The notes: a model not told the origin generated them from the letters alone. 64,000 nt of DNA from Salinisphaera sp. LB1 (GCF_003177035.1 NZ_CP029488.1:124001-188000), one strand, 5' to 3'. Shown: positions 1 through 8,451, counted from the first letter of the stretch. Numbers and translations are program-made.

Positions 1-283
1 CGAAGGCGACAGCCACCAGAACACGAACAAACAAGGCCAGGTAGCGATTTTCCCGATGCGGCCGGTACACCCCCATTGCGCTCAGGCACAGCACGATGAT
101 CACCGCATAGGCAATGGCTTTGAGCGTCATCATCGGGTAATCGGCAATCACCGGGGTATCGGTCGTGATGTAGCGAATATTGACCGCCGCGAACACCGAA
201 CCGATCAGCAGCAAGAAATGCAGCACGCCCAGCAACACAAACTTGACATGCACATGATGATTGAAGATACGCAGCGTATTCAT
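1..283 (-). CDS. PEP-CTERM/XrtA-system sugar transferase (EpsB_2-like), N-terminal fragment
   Basis: Ninety-four codons of a gene that runs off the left edge, starting at the ATG at 283 with GGGGA five bases upstream. The N-terminus (MNTLRIFNHHVHVKFVLLG) and two hydrophobic stretches near residues 13-33 and 50-67 resemble the start of the TIGR03013 sugar transferases. Those are membrane enzymes that load the first sugar phosphate onto the lipid carrier in exosortase-A/PEP-CTERM exopolysaccharide loci. The catalytic domain is outside the window, so the call rests on the N-terminus and on neighbours: two PEP-CTERM proteins and a UDP-GlcNAc 2-epimerase lie just upstream on the same strand. Another membrane-anchored polyprenyl-phosphate sugar transferase is possible. 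Confidence 0.6.
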   Translation of the reverse strand, partial: MNTLRIFNHHVHVKFVLLGVLHFLLLIGSVFAAVNIRYITTDTPVIADYPMMTLKAIAYAVIIVLCLSAMGVYRPHRENRYLALFVRVLVAVAF

Positions 284-798
284 GAGTCCCCAAGCATTGA
301 AGGCGCCCTCTCCTTCGACCGCATCACGCTCGCATAAAACGTCTCTGCCGAGCCACCAGGCATTGCCTCACGCCTCCCCGCCCATGAGTCGACCGCCGCG
401 GGCAGGCCTACCACGCCCCACGCGCGACGATTTCAACCAAGTCGATACTACCGCAATCGGCAGTGGGCGGTGATGGCTCGTTAACTATTTCGACGGTTCC
501 GTCCGGATTTCATCCCGCGGCGCGCGCAGGCGCCCAATGCTCTCTGCTCCGGCACCGCCGGCCGTGCACCGCCTCGCGCAAAAATAAATCAATACAAAAT
601 CAAAGCTTTACGAGAAGCGCGTCGCGCGCGCACCCATCACGCCCCCGCGCCCGACTCGCAATCACAGCCGCCCTACCGGCCATAGCAGTCAAATTATCTT
701 TATAAATCGATCACTTGCCCGTCACGCCCAAAATGACAATTTTTTCGACACCCATTTCACGCTAGCGACGACGCGCCCCACCTGCATATGGTGCAACA
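284..798. other. Intergenic region without a recognisable gene
   Basis: I see no convincing coding sequence here. The stretch separates the terminator at 799-832 from the sugar-transferase start at 283, so it should carry that gene's promoter. It includes AT-rich patches (about 580-615 and 690-715). It also includes a 17-bp motif at 734-750 that recurs upstream of the PEP-CTERM genes. A weak sigma-54-like match (TGGGGCG, four bases, AGGC on the minus strand) lies at 406-420 but is too poor to call. Confidence 0.6.
734..750 (-). promoter_or_regulatory. Recurrent 17-bp motif, site a (TGTCGAAAAAATTGTCA)
   Basis: On the minus strand this reads TGTCGAAAAAATTGTCA. Close relatives occur at 8590-8606 and 8727-8743, upstream of a PEP-CTERM gene with a sigma-54 promoter, and a weaker one at 1327-1343. 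All four are on the same strand as the exosortase-type genes they precede. The likely role, inferred only, is an enhancer site for a sigma-54 activator of the PrsR type. Confidence 0.4.
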
Positions 799-832
799 AA
801 AAGCCCCCGACACCGTTCGGCATCGGGGGCTT
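799..832 (-). terminator. Rho-independent terminator of the small PEP-CTERM gene
   Basis: A strong GC-rich hairpin (arms AAGCCCCCGA at 801-810 and TCGGGGGCTT at 823-832) is followed on the minus strand by a T-run. It lies 55 bases after the stop codon of the PEP-CTERM gene at 887-1207. Confidence 0.9.
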
Positions 833-886
833 ACACCATGGCAACTGCCGCACGCCATCGACCCGATAATCGCGTCCGGCAGGGCA

Positions 887-1207
887 TCATTCGCTGGCAG
901 TGCGAGCCCGCCGCCGACGCGAGGCAACGCCTATCCCGATCATGGCAACACCCAGGCCAAACATGCCCCAGGTCGCCGGCTCGGGGACATCACGGCTCTC
1001 GTGATAGCCCATGATTTCACCTTGCCGGAAGGCACTCGCCCTGTAGTAGGTGGACCCATGAGACAACAAATACCCAGCCCCTTCGGGCGCCGAACCGCCC
1101 GGCGATGTCGCCAATGCCATGGGCGCCGCGCCCAGACACAAGGCAACCACCGCAGCACGCATCATCAAATGAGTACGGCGAGATTTGCTCGTGATCATGT
1201 TTTTCAT
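887..1207 (-). CDS. Small PEP-CTERM sorting-domain protein
   Basis: A 106-residue secreted protein. Residues about 14-35 form a hydrophobic signal peptide after a basic N-terminus. The mature part is short and unrecognised. The C-terminus is a classic PEP-CTERM signal: the VPEPATWGMFGLG core, a membrane helix, then RRRR. Such proteins are recognised by an exosortase, cleaved at the PEP motif and linked to exopolysaccharide production. The start at 1207 was chosen because CTGGAG lies eight bases upstream; a longer frame to 1228 lacks this. A strong terminator follows. With only about 45 residues between signal peptide and sorting signal, it may be a structural matrix component rather than an enzyme. 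Confidence 0.85.
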   Translation of the reverse strand: MKNMITSKSRRTHLMMRAAVVALCLGAAPMALATSPGGSAPEGAGYLLSHGSTYYRASAFRQGEIMGYHESRDVPEPATWGMFGLGVAMIGIGVASRRRRARTASE

Positions 1208-1326
1208 CGGAAAAACTCCAGTCCGCACACATGCGCTTTGTTTCCATCACAGTATAACAAGTTTTTCGTTCCGCCCATCGCTGCATTCAACGCCGGGCTG
1301 CATCCCGGAACAGCGGGCATCGGGCA

Positions 1327-1343
1327 TGTATGTTTTTTCGACA
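1327..1343 (-). promoter_or_regulatory. Recurrent 17-bp motif, site b (weaker copy)
   Basis: The minus strand reads TGTCGAAAAAACATACA and matches the shared motif in its first ten and last two bases. It lies about 120 bases upstream of the small PEP-CTERM gene, an enhancer-like position. I found no canonical sigma-54 promoter between it and the gene. Confidence 0.3.
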
Positions 1344-1375
1344 CCGGCCGCCCGCCGGCCGTACGATCACGGTTG

Positions 1376-2485
1376 TCACGTATGCCGCTTCAGACTCTCC
1401 ACAATTCGCTCGGCCGCGTGTCCATCCCACAATGGTGGCCGCTTTTGGGCAGCCCGCCACGATTCATCGGCTGCAAACGAAGCCGCATGCACGGCATCAA
1501 GAAGCTGCTCGGCCCGAACCAGTTGGTTGGTGCCCTGGGTAAGTGTGACGGGGCGCTCCGTCGTATCTCTTATCGTCAGACACGGGATGCTGAGATAGGT
1601 CGTCTCTTCCTGCATCCCCCCCGAATCGGTAATAGCGATAGCGGCGCCGGTGAGCAGGTTCATGAAACTCACATACCCCTGCGGTTCAAGCAGCCGAATA
1701 CCGGCACATGCCCGTAGCCGGCTCAACAGCCCCGCGCCTTCGAGACGCGCCCGGGTCCGCGGATGGACCGGAAAAACAATAGGCAGATCCGCGCTTATAC
1801 GCCCAAGCGTGTTAACCAACGTCGCCAGGCGCGCTGGATCGTCGACGTTGGAGGGACGATGCAGCGTTACCACGGCATAACTGCCGAATACGAGCCCCTG
1901 GTCGGCCCGAGTGCTCGCAGCCTCGATGCGCGGGCGCATGAATTCGAACGTATCAATCATCACGTTCCCCACGAAATCAATGCGCGCCTCCGGGATGCCT
2001 TCGGAACGCAGATTCTCATTAGCGTCACTCGATGGCGTCCACAGCAAATCCGCCACCGCGTCTGTGAGCACGCGATTTACCTCCTCGGGCATGCTCCGGT
2101 CGCGACTACGCAACCCAGACTCGACGTGCCCGACACGAATTCCCATTTTAGTCGCAGCCAAAGCGCAGGCCAGTGTCGCATTGACATCGCCCACCACAAT
2201 CGTCCAGTCGGGCCGGCGATCGATACAAAGCCGCTCGTATGCCATAAGCGTGCGGCCTGTCTGTTCGGCGTGCGTACCGCTGCCGACGCCCAAATTGATA
2301 TCCGGATCGGGCAACGCCAGATCCTGGAAAAACGTCTGGGACATATTGGCGTCATAGTGCTGTCCGCTATGAACCAGCCGGAGATCGCACCGCATTTGAC
2401 GCCTCAGAGCGTGATATACCGGCGCGACCTTCATGAAATTGGGCCGCGCTGCCGCTATCAGATCAATTTTCAGAACTGCCCCCAT
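1376..2485 (-). CDS. wecB: UDP-N-acetylglucosamine 2-epimerase (non-hydrolysing)
   Basis: A 369-residue enzyme that interconverts UDP-GlcNAc and UDP-ManNAc in the cytoplasm, supplying ManNAc-type sugars for surface polysaccharide. Family motifs are in order: HSGQHYD (39-45), GDVNATLA (99-106), HVESGLRS (120-127), PEEVNR (133-138), LHRPSNVDD (208-216), TDSGGMQEE (286-294) and RDTTERP (306-312). Length is normal for the family. The ATG at 2485 has GGGG four bases before it. The gene follows the riboswitch-controlled lipoprotein gene by 92 bases on the same strand, so the two may be cotranscribed. The PEP-CTERM setting suggests an exopolysaccharide role rather than enterobacterial common antigen. 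Confidence 0.93.
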   Translation of the reverse strand: MGAVLKIDLIAAARPNFMKVAPVYHALRRQMRCDLRLVHSGQHYDANMSQTFFQDLALPDPDINLGVGSGTHAEQTGRTLMAYERLCIDRRPDWTIVVGDVNATLACALAATKMGIRVGHVESGLRSRDRSMPEEVNRVLTDAVADLLWTPSSDANENLRSEGIPEARIDFVGNVMIDTFEFMRPRIEAASTRADQGLVFGSYAVVTLHRPSNVDDPARLATLVNTLGRISADLPIVFPVHPRTRARLEGAGLLSRLRACAGIRLLEPQGYVSFMNLLTGAAIAITDSGGMQEETTYLSIPCLTIRDTTERPVTLTQGTNQLVRAEQLLDAVHAASFAADESWRAAQKRPPLWDGHAAERIVESLKRHT

Positions 2486-2577
2486 GCGGCCCCGTCAACA
2501 CTTCGATATGAATATACGCCTACCTACCCACAGCTGATCATACAGAGCAAATTGAACGATGGGCACGCCCACCATCA

Positions 2578-4842
2578 CTAACTTCCCCGGGGAACCACCG
2601 CGAAGTTCGGATATTGCGAATAATTTGGCTTATCAACCCGGCCATCGAAAACCGCCCACGCTTTTGCAGCGTTACCTGCGCTACTATCAGCCGCTACCGC
2701 AAGCGCAATTTGCAGATTGGCCGGAAAACCGGTTGGCGACGCCGAAAACCCGATCATTTGCCCCGGTTTCAGCTGGTCCTCTGGTGTACTCAACTGATTC
2801 GCCATCTCTTGAGAATTACACCCAAGGCCGTTGATGCTCGGGTAGGTCTTGGCATACACCTCATCGAGGCTCGTGTAAATCGGCGAATTGTTATCGTCCC
2901 GAAACTGAAAAGTGTAGCCCGACGCGACCTGCCAGCAAAAACCATTCGTATCACCATCTTTCGCCGAGGTCATCAAACCTATCTGAAATGGCGCCAGCCA
3001 GTTCAATAGCTTGTTGGCGCCCGGCACGCCCTGTTCCGCGGCGTGACCGACCGCCCATGTGAAAAAGTCAGCCTGCCAAGGCGCTATGCTGATATTGGAC
3101 GGCTGATGCGCCGGATAGTGCACCGCACCATAGGCATCGAGCGTATGCAGCGGATGACCCGGGTCATCAACATAGCTGGCGATATAATCACTGACGATGT
3201 AATTTATCTGATCCACGAAGTAGGTCTTCATCGGATCATGATCCGGTGTGGCGAAGGCCGCGTTGGATATGGTGCGCAGCTCCCATGCTTGCCCCCGAAC
3301 CTGCGGGCTTGCCTCCAGCAAACGACCCTTTGCGTACTTGCGGTAACTGGGATTAGCCCAAAGCTCATCGTAGCTCGCCTCGAACTGCAGCTCCTCAAGG
3401 TAGTAGAAATCGCCGGTTTCTAGATACGACACATATCCGATCGACGGCTGATGCGCGATTTCGAATCGATTCGGGTTGCTGCAACTGTTCGCACAGGCAG
3501 GCAACAGATCCTTGGCAAAGGCACCGCCCGCTTGGCTGGCGTGGCTGTAATCGGCGATAGTGATATAGGGATGATCGACGATAGTCACGGGCCGGCCGGT
3601 CGCACTATCCCGGTAATGAAAGCCATAGCCACCTGCGGCGTCGTCATCCGCTAACATCCACGCGAAGGCACGCTGATCCCCGGAAACCACGTATGTCGAA
3701 GTCCATTTCGGCAACGGCCCAATGCCCGCCTGCGCGCCGGTGGCACCCATGTCGGGGGTCTGGTCCAAGTGATTCATCGGCTGGGCGGCCTGGGGCCGCG
3801 AGTCGAGAAACTGGTTCGACGGCTTCAGGTTAGCGTACTTGGAAACCGCCTTCGACTGCTGCAAATAGGCAGTGGATACGCCCGCAAAATACGAATGGCC
3901 TCCTTGCGACCATAGCACTTTGTGCCAACGGGTCTGAGTGTATTGGGTCAGGTTGGAAATCGAGTAACTATTCTGGCCCACCGTAATCTTTGCGTCATAA
4001 GTTTCATTGTTGGGCGCCACCGCGTATGTCTGGTCATTTTCAATCACTGAGTCGACACGAACGTTACCGATGCTGCCATCAGCGGCCCGATACGCCCGCA
4101 CGTTGAAGAAAACACGCAGACGAGGCGCCGTGGCGTTGCCGCTGGTCAATGTGGCCGGCACAATCCACTCACTTACGAGACCGCCCGACAACCAGCGCTT
4201 GCAGCTTCGCTGCCCCCACGCGGGGCAGGTTCCGCTCTGGGCGATCTGCTCAAGTGCGTTGCGCGCGTTCGCCGTATAGGTCGTGCCGCCGAGCGTGATC
4301 CGCACGTTTGCCGTGAAGTTGGTGCCCAGCAGATCATCAAGCGACACAGTACCCACCCCCAGGCCCCCTTTGTGGGCCACCGCATACAGCTGCAGCGTGG
4401 TCGCCTTGCCGCTGGCCGGCGCTGGAAGTTGCACCGTGACAACGCTATGGCGAACAGATCCGTCCGCCCACGTCGCCTTGCGATCAACCTGGGTGGGCAG
4501 CACCTGGCCGTTGACCGCGGCCACCACATGCTGACTCGCGCCGACGTCACCTTTCGCAAACACCTGGCCAAAGGTCACGTCCACTGTACCGGCAGAGTTG
4601 CTGCTGCCGTAATTCTGCACACTGACATCCGTGATGTGACGCGCCGTGCCGCTGGGCAGGCTGGATAAGTTACTGCCCGCGCTCACCGCGGGGCTGGCGT
4701 TGTTCGAGAGGTTTCCCGAGTTGCCTCCGCCCGCAGGTTGACTACTCGTGCCGCCCCCGCTGCCGCCAGAGCCCCCGCCGCAGCCCACCAGGGCAGCCGC
4801 GACGATGACGCAAGAGAATATGATTGCCAGGCGATTGGACAT
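2578..4842 (-). CDS. Large secreted lipoprotein of unknown function under a c-di-GMP riboswitch
   Basis: A 754-residue protein with a lipoprotein signal peptide (lipobox LVGC, lipidated Cys at residue 21) and a Gly/Ser-rich linker to about residue 50. The next part (about 65-150) alternates beta-strand-like segments and has phrases such as VDVTFGQVFAKGD and WADGSVRHSVV. These remind me of the first RIFT-barrel domain of PcRGLX/YetA-like proteins, a family with rhamnogalacturonan-lyase members. The C-terminal half is rich in W/Y with TGDFYYLEELQFEA-like helices, as in alpha/alpha-toroid polysaccharide enzymes. These resemblances are from memory. RBS AGAGG precedes the ATG at 4842. The cyclic-di-GMP-I riboswitch upstream and the epimerase downstream point to biofilm matrix assembly or remodelling. 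No catalytic residues can be named. Confidence 0.8.
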   Translation of the reverse strand: MSNRLAIIFSCVIVAAALVGCGGGSGGSGGGTSSQPAGGGNSGNLSNNASPAVSAGSNLSSLPSGTARHITDVSVQNYGSSNSAGTVDVTFGQVFAKGDVGASQHVVAAVNGQVLPTQVDRKATWADGSVRHSVVTVQLPAPASGKATTLQLYAVAHKGGLGVGTVSLDDLLGTNFTANVRITLGGTTYTANARNALEQIAQSGTCPAWGQRSCKRWLSGGLVSEWIVPATLTSGNATAPRLRVFFNVRAYRAADGSIGNVRVDSVIENDQTYAVAPNNETYDAKITVGQNSYSISNLTQYTQTRWHKVLWSQGGHSYFAGVSTAYLQQSKAVSKYANLKPSNQFLDSRPQAAQPMNHLDQTPDMGATGAQAGIGPLPKWTSTYVVSGDQRAFAWMLADDDAAGGYGFHYRDSATGRPVTIVDHPYITIADYSHASQAGGAFAKDLLPACANSCSNPNRFEIAHQPSIGYVSYLETGDFYYLEELQFEASYDELWANPSYRKYAKGRLLEASPQVRGQAWELRTISNAAFATPDHDPMKTYFVDQINYIVSDYIASYVDDPGHPLHTLDAYGAVHYPAHQPSNISIAPWQADFFTWAVGHAAEQGVPGANKLLNWLAPFQIGLMTSAKDGDTNGFCWQVASGYTFQFRDDNNSPIYTSLDEVYAKTYPSINGLGCNSQEMANQLSTPEDQLKPGQMIGFSASPTGFPANLQIALAVAADSSAGNAAKAWAVFDGRVDKPNYSQYPNFAVVPRGS

Positions 4843-4862
4843 AGAACCGGACCTCTAACGAG

Positions 4863-4904
4863 GATTCCGTCGCCAGTGCGAACCCCACGGCACACTGCGG
4901 AATC
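4863..4904 (-). promoter_or_regulatory. Leader hairpin, possible riboswitch expression platform
   Basis: Between the riboswitch aptamer and the start codon the transcript can fold into a hairpin with outer arms GATTCCG and CGGAATC and inner arms CAGTG and CACTG. It ends about 20 bases before the ATG at 4842. There is no U-tract after it, so it is not a standard terminator. It may be an anti-terminator or an element controlling ribosome access. Confidence 0.5.
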
Positions 4905-4937
4905 TTGAATCATCAAAATTCGCCGCCTGGATTCGTC

Positions 4938-5027
4938 CAGCGGCAGCCCGGCCGTCCTGGCACGTCTGAGCGTGCTTTAGATCCGCGGCTTTGCGTCACC
5001 GTCTTTCGACGGCTTTGCCTTTATCCT
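4938..5027 (-). ncRNA. Cyclic-di-GMP-I riboswitch (GEMM-I)
   Basis: The minus-strand leader carries the GEMM-I core in order. First is GGCAAAGCC, then a hairpin closed by a GAAA tetraloop (GCCGTC-GAAA-GACGGT), then the invariant GACGCAAAGCC. A second arm follows with the tetraloop-receptor-like segment GGATCTAAA, hairpin GCACG/CGTGC and CAGGA, and the motif ends with GGCCGGGCTGCCG. Family members bind cyclic di-GMP between the two helices, and the layout matches Vibrio Vc2 from memory. The aptamer lies about 95 bases before the lipoprotein gene at 2578-4842. Whether the switch is ON or OFF cannot be read from the sequence. Confidence 0.9.
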
Positions 5028-5664
5028 AGAAACGAGCCAACCAATGTATTGCCGCATAACAAAAAATAGACAGGCCAAAACGCCTGAGCCCGAGCGGATC
5101 TCGCGGCCCCGTTGGCATGGCCTGCAACGATATCAACCCGCATACGACTCTACCTCCCGGCTTTCAGGCTCAGTGAAAACCCGGACGTACTTCTCATACG
5201 TCGGCGAACAGTACGCAAGCGGAATGCCCAAGTCCACTATTACGATTTTATGAAAACACGTCGAGAACGGGGTGTGCCCCGTCCAGCGCTACGGTTTTCC
5301 GGGCGACCCTCCAAGGGCAGCCACCAATCCCGCCGCTCCGGCCCCGCCCGGTTTGCAAGACATGACAAGCCGTTATCGTGCTCCGTCTGGCCAATTGGTT
5401 AACCCACGCCTGCGGCGGCTCGGCGTGCCGGCTGCGGCACGACCTTGGACCCTGGAACCACGAAGATTGAGGATTACGCGGTCGTCAGACAGTCGATAGC
5501 GGCGCGCGATGTTAGGTTACGGGGCTGGGCGGGCGCTGAAAGAGCACAAGAACACGCCGAATTACGGCCGCGACAATTGCCGGCGTGGCAGGCTCCGTGC
5601 CCTGGGCACCTGGAAATCGGCTCGCGCTACCGCCACGCACGAACGATGCGGGCATCTTTGCTTG
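5028..5664. other. Intergenic region with no recognisable gene
   Basis: About 640 bases between the riboswitch and the end of the putP-like gene. Possible reading frames are short, lack ribosome-binding sites and resemble no family I know. The promoter for the riboswitch transcript should lie around 5030-5090. I cannot pick a convincing -35/-10 pair. Confidence 0.5.
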
Positions 5665-5698
5665 GATCGGCCAGGACCTCTGGCGGCCCTGGCCGATC
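5665..5698 (-). terminator. Perfect inverted repeat after putP, possible transcript end
   Basis: GATCGGCCAGG at 5665-5675 is repeated in reverse complement at 5688-5698, giving an 11-bp stem with a 12-base loop. It lies 17 bases beyond the stop codon of the symporter gene. No T-run follows, so termination is inferred and RNA stabilisation is equally possible. Confidence 0.45.
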
Positions 5699-5714
5699 GA
5701 ATTCCCCTCTGGAA

Positions 5715-7208
5715 TCAGCTCGCCTCGAGCGCGCGATATTCGCCGTGCGTCTCGGTCATCAGACTGACCACGACGATCGCGATCCACGCCACGATGAAGC
5801 CCGGGATGATTTCATAGACTCCCGGTCCGCCAAGGAAGCTGCCGTCCCAGCCGACGGATATCCAGAAGATCACAGTCACCGCACCGGCCACCAGGCCCGC
5901 GACTGCGCCACTACCCGACATTCGTCGCCACGTTAGCGAGAGAATCATCAACGGTCCGAATGCGGCCCCGAAGCCCGCCCAGGCATGACTGACGAGCCCG
6001 AGGACCTGCGAATTCGGGTTGCGCGCAATAAATGCCGCGACGACACCTACCAGCAGCACGCTGAGCCGCCCGATGAGAACGCTTTCGCGCTCGCTGGCCT
6101 CCTTGCGCAGAAACAGCCGATAGAAGTCCTCGGTAAGCGAAGAGGACGACACCAGCAACTGGCTGGAGATCGTGCTCATGATCGCCGCCAGCAGCGCTGC
6201 ATACAGGAAACCCGTGATAAGCGGATTGAACAGCAGGCGTGACAGGATGATGAAGATGGTCTCCGGGTCGTTCACGGTTAACCCATTGCGCATCGCGTAA
6301 GCGCGACCGAACACACCCAGGCTGATGGCACCGGCCAGCGAGATGAACATCCAGGTCATGCCGATGTTGCGCGCCTTGGGCACTTCGGCCACAGAACGGA
6401 CTGCCATGAAACGCACAATGATGTGCGGCTGACCGAAATAGCCCAACCCCCACGTCACCGCCGAGAAGAACCCGATGATCGTCAGCCCGTGCGTCCAGGA
6501 AAGGAAATTCGGCCCGGCCCCTGCCAGCGTTTGCGACGCCTGGGTGTAGCCGCCACCGCCACTGCCGAACAGCACGACGATAGGCATCAACACCAGAGCC
6601 ACCATCATGATGCAGCCCTGGACGAAGTCGGTAAGACTCACGGCAAGAAAGCCACCGACCACGGTATAAGTCAGCACGATGATCAAGGTCAGCCAGACGC
6701 CGACGTCGTATTCGCTGAGCGAGCCGATATGGATAAGCCCGCCGAATGCACTGGTGAACAGCTTGCCACCTGCGACCAACCCCGAGGCCGTGTACACCGC
6801 GAAAAACACGACGATGATGATCGCCGACACGGTGCGCAGCGCCATCGCTTTGCTTGGAAAGCGATTCGCCAAAAACTCCGGGATAGTCAGGCTATTATCG
6901 TAGCGCTCGGTCTGCTCACGCAGGCGCGGCGCCACCACGATCCAGTTCACGAACGCGCCGACGAACAGGCCGATGCCGATCCATGCCTGGACGAGGCCCG
7001 CCACATAGAGCGCGCCGGGCAGCCCCAGAAGCAGCCATCCACTCATGTCCGACGCGCCGGCGGACAGTGCGGCCACCGCCGGACTGAGGCTTCGCCCGCC
7101 GAGCATGTACCCTTCGGATGAATCCGTCGCTTTCCGCCAAGCATAGAACCCTATGCCCAGCATCAAGAGAAAATAAAGGATCAAGCTGACCCATACACCA
7201 GTTGCCAT
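5715..7208 (-). CDS. putP: Sodium/proline symporter (SSS family)
   Basis: A 497-residue inner-membrane protein with about 13 hydrophobic segments, typical of solute:sodium symporters. ASDMSGWLLLGLPGA begins near residue 52, and its Asp at 54 corresponds to the Na+-binding Asp55 of Escherichia coli PutP. The segments LTIPEFLANRF and YTASGLVAGGKLF are also PutP-like. It imports proline, a carbon source and osmoprotectant, with Na+. The ATG at 7208 is preceded by GGGGG at a good distance; an upstream TTG start at 7226 looks less likely. No putA is in the window, so an osmotic role is as plausible as a catabolic one. Confidence 0.9.
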   Translation of the reverse strand: MATGVWVSLILYFLLMLGIGFYAWRKATDSSEGYMLGGRSLSPAVAALSAGASDMSGWLLLGLPGALYVAGLVQAWIGIGLFVGAFVNWIVVAPRLREQTERYDNSLTIPEFLANRFPSKAMALRTVSAIIIVVFFAVYTASGLVAGGKLFTSAFGGLIHIGSLSEYDVGVWLTLIIVLTYTVVGGFLAVSLTDFVQGCIMMVALVLMPIVVLFGSGGGGYTQASQTLAGAGPNFLSWTHGLTIIGFFSAVTWGLGYFGQPHIIVRFMAVRSVAEVPKARNIGMTWMFISLAGAISLGVFGRAYAMRNGLTVNDPETIFIILSRLLFNPLITGFLYAALLAAIMSTISSQLLVSSSSLTEDFYRLFLRKEASERESVLIGRLSVLLVGVVAAFIARNPNSQVLGLVSHAWAGFGAAFGPLMILSLTWRRMSGSGAVAGLVAGAVTVIFWISVGWDGSFLGGPGVYEIIPGFIVAWIAIVVVSLMTETHGEYRALEAS

Positions 7209-7611
7209 GATGCCCCCGTATTCCAATCTGGTATTAGCCGACCAACTCTACCGGTAATTGCGCGAATGACCAGCGCGAAAATGGGTCGACGGTCCGGTAC
7301 CGGGGTTGTCGCGGTTCGCGCAAACGCGTCAGGCTGCGGCTTTTGGCTTCTGAGCCCGCCCAACTTCGACCTTAGTCGTTCAAGGGACAAAGCCGATACA
7401 GCAACCTCATTGCGCGCAGCACGATACGGGTTTCGAGCCAAGTTCGCATGGCGCCGCCGGTCAACGCCTGACGGAGAAAGGGGGAACGATCCGTGCGAGT
7501 CACGTCGCCTGAGCCGACTTCGCATGCAGCCGTGGGTGGGATCGCAGGCCCTGACGACAGATCGTCCAACCATGGCGGCCCTGTCTTGTGTGAACCGCAT
7601 CGAACGAGCTT
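7209..7611. other. Intergenic region upstream of putP without a clear gene
   Basis: Four hundred bases separating the putP start from the terminator of the PEP-CTERM gene. A 139-codon minus-strand frame exists (7181-7600), but it overlaps the putP start, is arginine-rich and has no family resemblance. The region presumably carries the putP promoter, which I could not define. Confidence 0.5.
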
Positions 7612-7643
7612 TAAAAAAAAACGGCCCGCCGAAGCGGGCCGTT
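7612..7643 (-). terminator. Rho-independent terminator of the DUF4114 PEP-CTERM gene
   Basis: Arms ACGGCCCGC and GCGGGCCGT around a short loop (7621-7642) are followed on the minus strand by eight or more T residues. It ends the transcript of the gene at 7699-8451. Confidence 0.93.
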
Positions 7644-7698
7644 GTGCGGGATTACAATGGCGCCGGCCAGGCCGGAGCCGCCCTCACTGCGAGGACAT

Positions 7699-8451
7699 TC
7701 AGACGTCGCGCTTCTGAATCCGGCGAGCGGCGAAGCCGATCATGAGCAGTCCGACGCCGAACATGGCGATCGATGACGGCTCGGGAACCGGCCGGATCGA
7801 TTCGACGGTCGCGACATAGTCCTGATAATCGCGATCGGTGCCGTCTTCCCAACCGAACAGGTACTCGTTCATGAGACCTTTGGTACCGGACGAACCCTGG
7901 TAACCAACCATCCGATCAGCGCCGCTGTTGAGCGTAGTATCGGAGTAATAGGTGTTGCCGCCGATGGTGAGAAAGTAACCGAAGACATCCCCGCCGAAGT
8001 CCGCGGTGTGAAGATTATGCTGGACCGAGGCGGAGTCGGTGTAGTAGGAGGACATGAGACCAGTCGACGAACTGTACTTGAGATAACCCGTAGTCTCATT
8101 CGTATTCGCGCCGAGTTGGGAACCGGCGCCGAGGAGACTCAAACGATTGGTCGAGTCATTGGGATCATAAACACCGAACGTTGCCTGGTTAAAATTCGAA
8201 GTCCAGGTCGCCACGAGCAAGCTGCTCGATGAATTGGTCGCGCCGAACGTCCAGTACGCATCGTTCGACTGAGGCGAAGCGGCGGTGACATTCGTAAAGC
8301 CCGCCGTATGGGCCACTTGGTAGAGTGTGGGTTCGTGATTACCGTGCGGTCCGTCCGCGGCCGTGTTGACATCGATCTGAGTGGCAAAGGCCGACCCGGC
8401 GAACGCCAAGGCAGCTATCGCGCCAGCTGTACCGTAAAATCGCTTTTTCAT
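7699..8451 (-). CDS. PEP-CTERM protein with DUF4114-like domain
   Basis: A 250-residue exported protein. Residues 1-23 are a signal peptide (MKKRF then a hydrophobic core ending SAFA). The mature part is rich in Ser, Thr, Asn and Gly. The stretch from about 150 to 215, ending YLFGWEDGTDRDYQDYVATV, fits the DUF4114 domain often found in secreted PEP-CTERM and adhesin-like proteins. The C-terminus carries VPEPSSIAMFGVGLL, a membrane helix and a basic tail, the exosortase sorting signal. It has its own sigma-54 promoter and terminator, so it is a single-gene unit. Probably a matrix or cell-surface protein. Confidence 0.88.
   Translation of the reverse strand: MKKRFYGTAGAIAALAFAGSAFATQIDVNTAADGPHGNHEPTLYQVAHTAGFTNVTAASPQSNDAYWTFGATNSSSSLLVATWTSNFNQATFGVYDPNDSTNRLSLLGAGSQLGANTNETTGYLKYSSSTGLMSSYYTDSASVQHNLHTADFGGDVFGYFLTIGGNTYYSDTTLNSGADRMVGYQGSSGTKGLMNEYLFGWEDGTDRDYQDYVATVESIRPVPEPSSIAMFGVGLLMIGFAARRIQKRDV

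Noticed and set aside
1208..1330. Sigma-54 promoter for the small PEP-CTERM gene
   Set aside because: The best candidates (GG-ATGCAGCCCG-GC near 1292-1305 and TGGAAAC followed by GCGC near 1235-1246) have poor -24 elements or a spacing one base short, so I did not call one.
788..1717. 309-codon plus-strand frame
   Set aside because: Antisense to a PEP-CTERM gene and the end of wecB, and it would begin inside a transcription terminator.
7181..7600. 139-codon minus-strand frame upstream of putP
   Set aside because: It runs into the putP start in another frame, is rich in arginine, lacks a ribosome-binding site and resembles nothing known.
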